Part shown: positions 13,227-16,229 of the stretch, piece after piece
Layout: each line of letters starts with the position of its first letter
How positions within the stretch are numbered: position 1 is the stretch's first letter
From: JBEKDJ01 sp050014415
GTDB lineage: Bacteria > Desulfobacterota > BSN033 > UBA1163
Length of the DNA stretch: 16,229 nt
NCBI GenBank assembly: GCA_050014415.1
Contig: JBEKDJ010000083.1
Location: forward strand, 1 to 16,229
Direction of reading: 5' to 3'
Made by a program: the position numbers and the translations under genes
The notes under the pieces: model-generated
Databases searched by the model: none
The model's input: only the letters and a program-made list of their open reading frames with translations
What the model was told of the DNA's origin: nothing

Positions 13227-15116
13227 ATGACGGAAACCGTCTATCTCGGAATTTTGATGATCGTCTTCTTGTGCTCCATGGCTTCGGCTCTACCGGCAGA
13301 AGCTGGGATGGTCCTGCCCCGAATGGGCGCAATGATTGAATTGGATCAGGTCACACCGAAGGATCCCTGGGAGGATCGATCCTCCCGCTTACAATGGGTG
13401 TTCGCCCGCCTTCACAGTGAAGGGCTTCGTGTCTGGCTTCTTGACCCTCAGGGCCCCGTGAACGGTTGTGAGGTGATCTATTTAGATGGACCTCATTTCA
13501 TGGGGGCCCTAACCTCCCTCAAGAATAGACCGATCGGGATTCTTCAGTCCGCCAACCGTAAGCTGCTGCAGGATGATTCCGATGGCCGAATGGTACGGGC
13601 TTCCTCTGGAGTTTCCTTAAAGTATCACCGCTCTGGCCGACGCAGGGTCGTGACGGTCGCGCCAGACCTCGCAGATTGTTTCAACGATAACCAGGCAGTC
13701 AGGGCACTTGCTAATGCCATCCTATGGTTAGCAGGCCTGCCGGAGGATGCACCGCGGATTTCTCCGTTCCCAGACGGTAAGCGTTCTGCGGTCATTTTCA
13801 TCGTCCACGGAGAAGGCAAACCCCAAATGATAGAGGCATTCCAGCGTCAGTTCATTGAGGGCCCCGGAGCTCTGACCTATGCCGTCAGCGAAGAAGCGAT
13901 TCGAAATTACCCTTTGATTGTAAAATCCTTTGCAAAGAGTCCCGTACATGAAGTGGCCATTCACAATCATGTCTCCAAAGAATACGGAACCCAAGACAAG
14001 GTTCTATCCGCCAATGTGGGGTTGCACGAGCGGATCCTCGAGGGGCATAGACCAAAAGGACTGATAGGCCCTTATCTTCGCTACTTCGACGATCTGCGGG
14101 AGGCTCTCGTCAAACATCACTTCTCCTGGTATTTGGATAAGGACCTGCCCTACCCTTTGAACATTCCTGGCCCTGCCGATGCAGAGCCGATTATTGACAT
14201 CACCGAGTCGCTCAAGCCCTACGACGGCTGGTGGAGGTTAGAGGATGCTGAAGCCCTATGGCGGCAAGGTCTAACCTTTAAACGGCTTCGGCGTGAGATC
14301 GCTGTCTGCTCTTGGCACGACGTACACATGGGAATGGAACCTCAACCGTTCTTGGAGTTCATGCGCTATGTGAAAGAATTATCCGATGTGTGGCAAACAA
14401 CCGCTCTCAATTTTCAAGCATTCTGGCGGGACCGATGGAGGGCCCGGGTGGAGATCGTTTCGAACGAAGACCGGCATATCATGTTGCGTGCCTCTCAAGC
14501 CCCCCCTGGCTTAACCTTGTTCCGCCACGTTAACGGCTGCACAGAAATAGCCGTCTTGACGGAGGAAAGTGCTGGGTTGACACGACTGGAGTGGAAGCCT
14601 TTGGAATCTGTTGAGAACACGCAGGGGACGGAGGGCATAGAGGTGAAATGGAGCCCTGTGGGAAGCATCATGCCCCGGAATGGTTTAGATACGGAATTTG
14701 CAGTCATTCATCCGGGAGAGAGATTGCTCCACAATGAGATGATCACTTTGACACTGCCTGAAGCATTGCAGGTCAGGATCGGCCAAGTGCTACCCACGAC
14801 CTTGAGGGTGAGCACCTATGGGGTGAAGGGACTCAAGTTTAAGGACATCAAGGTAGACTCGATTGCAAAAGGTACGCCTGTACCAGCCACTTTGTCGTTC
14901 AAGGTGGATATTCTCCCCGAACAATCCATACGATTCTATCGCCTTCGATTTCCGATCTCAGGGAAAGCCAGGCGTCTCGCCCGGTGGGAACATTCCCTGA
15001 GGAAACGCCCGATCATCACAACGATCATCGGGGGGACCACGTTAATTCTGCTCGTACTTCTCACACGAAAGATCCTCTTTCCTCGGCGGCTAAGGTCGAG
15101 GGGTTATTCGGGATAA
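13227..15116 (+). CDS. Exported, C-terminally membrane-anchored protein with divergent NodB-like (polysaccharide deacetylase) region
   Basis: From ATG 13227 the product is 629 residues. The frame is open back to TTG 13089, but the promoter and palindrome at 13060-13097 argue against that start. ATGs at 13101, 13125 and 13152 remain possible and would add a basic n-region. A signal-like helix (YLGILMIVFLCSMASALPAEA) is followed by an alpha/beta domain with CEVIYLDGPHF. A stretch resembling the NodB deacetylase order comes next: VIFIVHGEG (189-197, where FDDG would be expected), HEVAIHNH (241-248, like the metal HxxxH), GPYLRYFDD (281-289, like RPPY) and CSWHDVHMG (361-369). A beta-rich domain follows, then a helix (ITTIIGGTTLILLVLLT, about 596-613) and a basic tail. 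This suggests a periplasmic glycan-binding or deacetylase-like protein. The catalytic Asp pair is not evident, so activity is uncertain. Confidence 0.65.
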   Translation: MTETVYLGILMIVFLCSMASALPAEAGMVLPRMGAMIELDQVTPKDPWEDRSSRLQWVFARLHSEGLRVWLLDPQGPVNGCEVIYLDGPHFMGALTSLKNRPIGILQSANRKLLQDDSDGRMVRASSGVSLKYHRSGRRRVVTVAPDLADCFNDNQAVRALANAILWLAGLPEDAPRISPFPDGKRSAVIFIVHGEGKPQMIEAFQRQFIEGPGALTYAVSEEAIRNYPLIVKSFAKSPVHEVAIHNHVSKEYGTQDKVLSANVGLHERILEGHRPKGLIGPYLRYFDDLREALVKHHFSWYLDKDLPYPLNIPGPADAEPIIDITESLKPYDGWWRLEDAEALWRQGLTFKRLRREIAVCSWHDVHMGMEPQPFLEFMRYVKELSDVWQTTALNFQAFWRDRWRARVEIVSNEDRHIMLRASQAPPGLTLFRHVNGCTEIAVLTEESAGLTRLEWKPLESVENTQGTEGIEVKWSPVGSIMPRNGLDTEFAVIHPGERLLHNEMITLTLPEALQVRIGQVLPTTLRVSTYGVKGLKFKDIKVDSIAKGTPVPATLSFKVDILPEQSIRFYRLRFPISGKARRLARWEHSLRKRPIITTIIGGTTLILLVLLTRKILFPRRLRSRGYSG

Positions 15117-16229
15117 AATCTCTACGATCTTCTCGCCTGCCCTCCCATTTCCAAACATACCTCTCTTTTTGGGGAGGCGTTTCCTTTCTTCCAGATGACT
15201 TACCTCTTTTACAATTGTCTTGACGTCACTTCCCACCAGTACATTCCACCCACTCGTAACGGTCTCCACCCATTCCGTTTCTTTCCTTAAGGTAAAGCAG
15301 GGGACCTTCAACCAGTAGGCCTCTTTCTGGACACCCCCTGAATCGGTGAGAATGGCCCTCGCATTTTTCTCCAAATATAACATAGTGAGATACGAAACCG
15401 GCTCGATCAATCTGATTCCCCCGCTTTTTGGAAAAAGATGATAGACCTTTATCATTTTCCTCGTTCTTGGATGAAGTGGGAGGAGAACGGGCATTTTCCT
15501 TCCAATCTCCCCAAGGGCTTTCAAAATGGATTTCAACCTTCTCGGATCATCGGTATTTGCAGCACGGTGGAGGGTCGCCAGATAGTAACTTGTGAGTGGT
15601 GAATGGTCAGTGGTGAGTAGATTTAAATCTTTGACAAGGGCGGAATTCTTTTCAGCTAATTCGGAATAATAGAGAACCGAATCGTACATCACGTCGCCGA
15701 CATTTCTAACCAACCTCGTATTCCCATCCTTTATCCCCTCCCTCGCCAAGTTAAGGACCGCTTGTCGGGTCGGGCAGAAGAGGAACTTTGAAAGATGGTC
15801 TGTGAGTAGGCGATTGATCTCTTCTGGCATGGCCCAATGATAACTTCTCAAACCAGCTTCCACGTGGGCCACAGGGATATTTAGTTTCGCTGCAGCTAAA
15901 GCCCCGGCCAGAGTCGAATTCGTATCGCCGTAAACGACAACGAATTCAGGTCTCTCTCCTTCAAGGACAGTTTCGATTCGCTCCAGCATCAGACCGGTTT
16001 GTCTGGCATGAGAACCCGATCCAACCCCCAGGCGATAATCTGGCTGGGGGAGTTCAAGCTCTTCAAAAAAGACTCGATCCATCAGGTAGTCATAATGCTG
16101 GCCCGTGTGTACTAATACTTCACGAATCTTCCTCGAACGATGAGGTCGAAGAGAAGATGCCTTGTTAAAGGCCTCAATGGCTCTTCTGACGGCTGCCGCT
16201 TTGATAAACTGGGGTCTCGCCCCAACTAC
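15090..16229 (-). CDS. wecB: UDP-N-acetylglucosamine 2-epimerase (non-hydrolysing), 5' end just outside window
   Basis: The frame is open to the window edge and starts VVGARPQFIKAAAVRRAIEA, so only about five N-terminal residues are missing. The 379 visible residues match the ~376 of E. coli WecB. Family landmarks are VHTGQHYDYLMDRVFFEE, LGVGSGSHARQTG, VVYGDTNSTLAGALAAAKL, PVAHVEAGLRSY, PEEINRLLTDHLS, LPLHPRTRKM and LTDSGGVQKEAYWLKVPCFT. The enzyme converts UDP-GlcNAc to UDP-ManNAc for surface polysaccharides in the cytoplasm. Between SELAEKNSALVKDL and YYLATLHRA a few extra residues (LLTTDHSPLTS) are encoded by four tandem heptamers at 15592-15619. The 3' end overlaps the convergent NodB-like gene by 27 bp. 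Confidence 0.9.
   Translation of the reverse strand, partial: VVGARPQFIKAAAVRRAIEAFNKASSLRPHRSRKIREVLVHTGQHYDYLMDRVFFEELELPQPDYRLGVGSGSHARQTGLMLERIETVLEGERPEFVVVYGDTNSTLAGALAAAKLNIPVAHVEAGLRSYHWAMPEEINRLLTDHLSKFLFCPTRQAVLNLAREGIKDGNTRLVRNVGDVMYDSVLYYSELAEKNSALVKDLNLLTTDHSPLTSYYLATLHRAANTDDPRRLKSILKALGEIGRKMPVLLPLHPRTRKMIKVYHLFPKSGGIRLIEPVSYLTMLYLEKNARAILTDSGGVQKEAYWLKVPCFTLRKETEWVETVTSGWNVLVGSDVKTIVKEVSHLEERKRLPKKRGMFGNGRAGEKIVEILSRITPRP
15592..15619. repeat. 4 x 7-bp tandem repeat inside wecB
   Basis: On the plus strand the units read GTGAGTG, GTGAATG, GTCAGTG, GTGAGTA, a degenerate heptanucleotide array of four copies. It lies within the wecB reading frame at a position where family members have a short variable loop. 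Seven is not a multiple of three, so loss or gain of one unit would shift the frame. Confidence 0.75.

Noticed and set aside
1..16229. tRNA, rRNA or known riboswitch
   Set aside because: No cloverleaf, rRNA core or recognisable riboswitch consensus was seen on either strand by eye.

Overview
The window looks like a bacterial chromosome segment of moderate GC, rich in envelope-glycan genes. The CysDN and Pst remnants, the heptose kinase and the 'AAATCC...GGATTT' double-hairpin repeat suggest a Gram-negative bacterium of the Desulfobacterota/Nitrospirota kind. That is an inference from gene style and repeats, not a phylogenetic placement.

Layout. 1-192 is the 3' end of a dodecin gene (+). 384-2363 holds two minus-strand sugar genes: a heptose-7-phosphate kinase (rfaE1 type) and a nucleotide-sugar 4-epimerase (SDR). 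2455-5386 is a plus-strand gene graveyard. It holds the last ~60 codons of pstC, an intact-looking pstA, a pstB that stops inside its Walker A motif, an unrecognised 3' fragment, and a cysD-cysN (sulfate adenylyltransferase) locus carrying four separate lesions. One of those lesions is a 144-bp MITE-like element with 18-bp terminal inverted repeats and a TA target duplication, whose removal restores the CysD motif DTSYKFPEM.

5512-12939 is a seven-gene minus-strand glycan cluster. In transcription order it encodes a GT39-like membrane glycosyltransferase, a GT4 glycosyltransferase, a SAM methyltransferase, a flippase-like membrane protein, an AlkP-superfamily phosphohydrolase, a polyprenyl-phosphate-sugar synthase-like GT2 and a DUF2304 membrane protein. 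The first two genes are separated by a 272-bp, hairpin-rich gap; the rest are tightly packed or overlapping. 13227-15116 (+) encodes an exported, C-terminally anchored protein with a divergent NodB-like deacetylase region. It is transcribed divergently from a promoter whose -10 box lies inside a perfect palindrome. 15090-16229 (-) is wecB (UDP-GlcNAc 2-epimerase), missing only its first codons at the window edge and carrying a 4 x 7-bp tandem repeat in its coding sequence.

How it may work together (inference): epimerase, WecB and heptose kinase supply activated sugars. The GT2/DUF2304 pair would charge a polyprenyl phosphate, the flippase-like protein could help move or organise the lipid carrier, and the GT39 enzyme would transfer the sugar on the periplasmic side. 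The GT4, methyltransferase and AlkP-like protein would build or trim the glycan. The pst/cys relics sit between the two glycan blocks and mark a recombination-prone junction.
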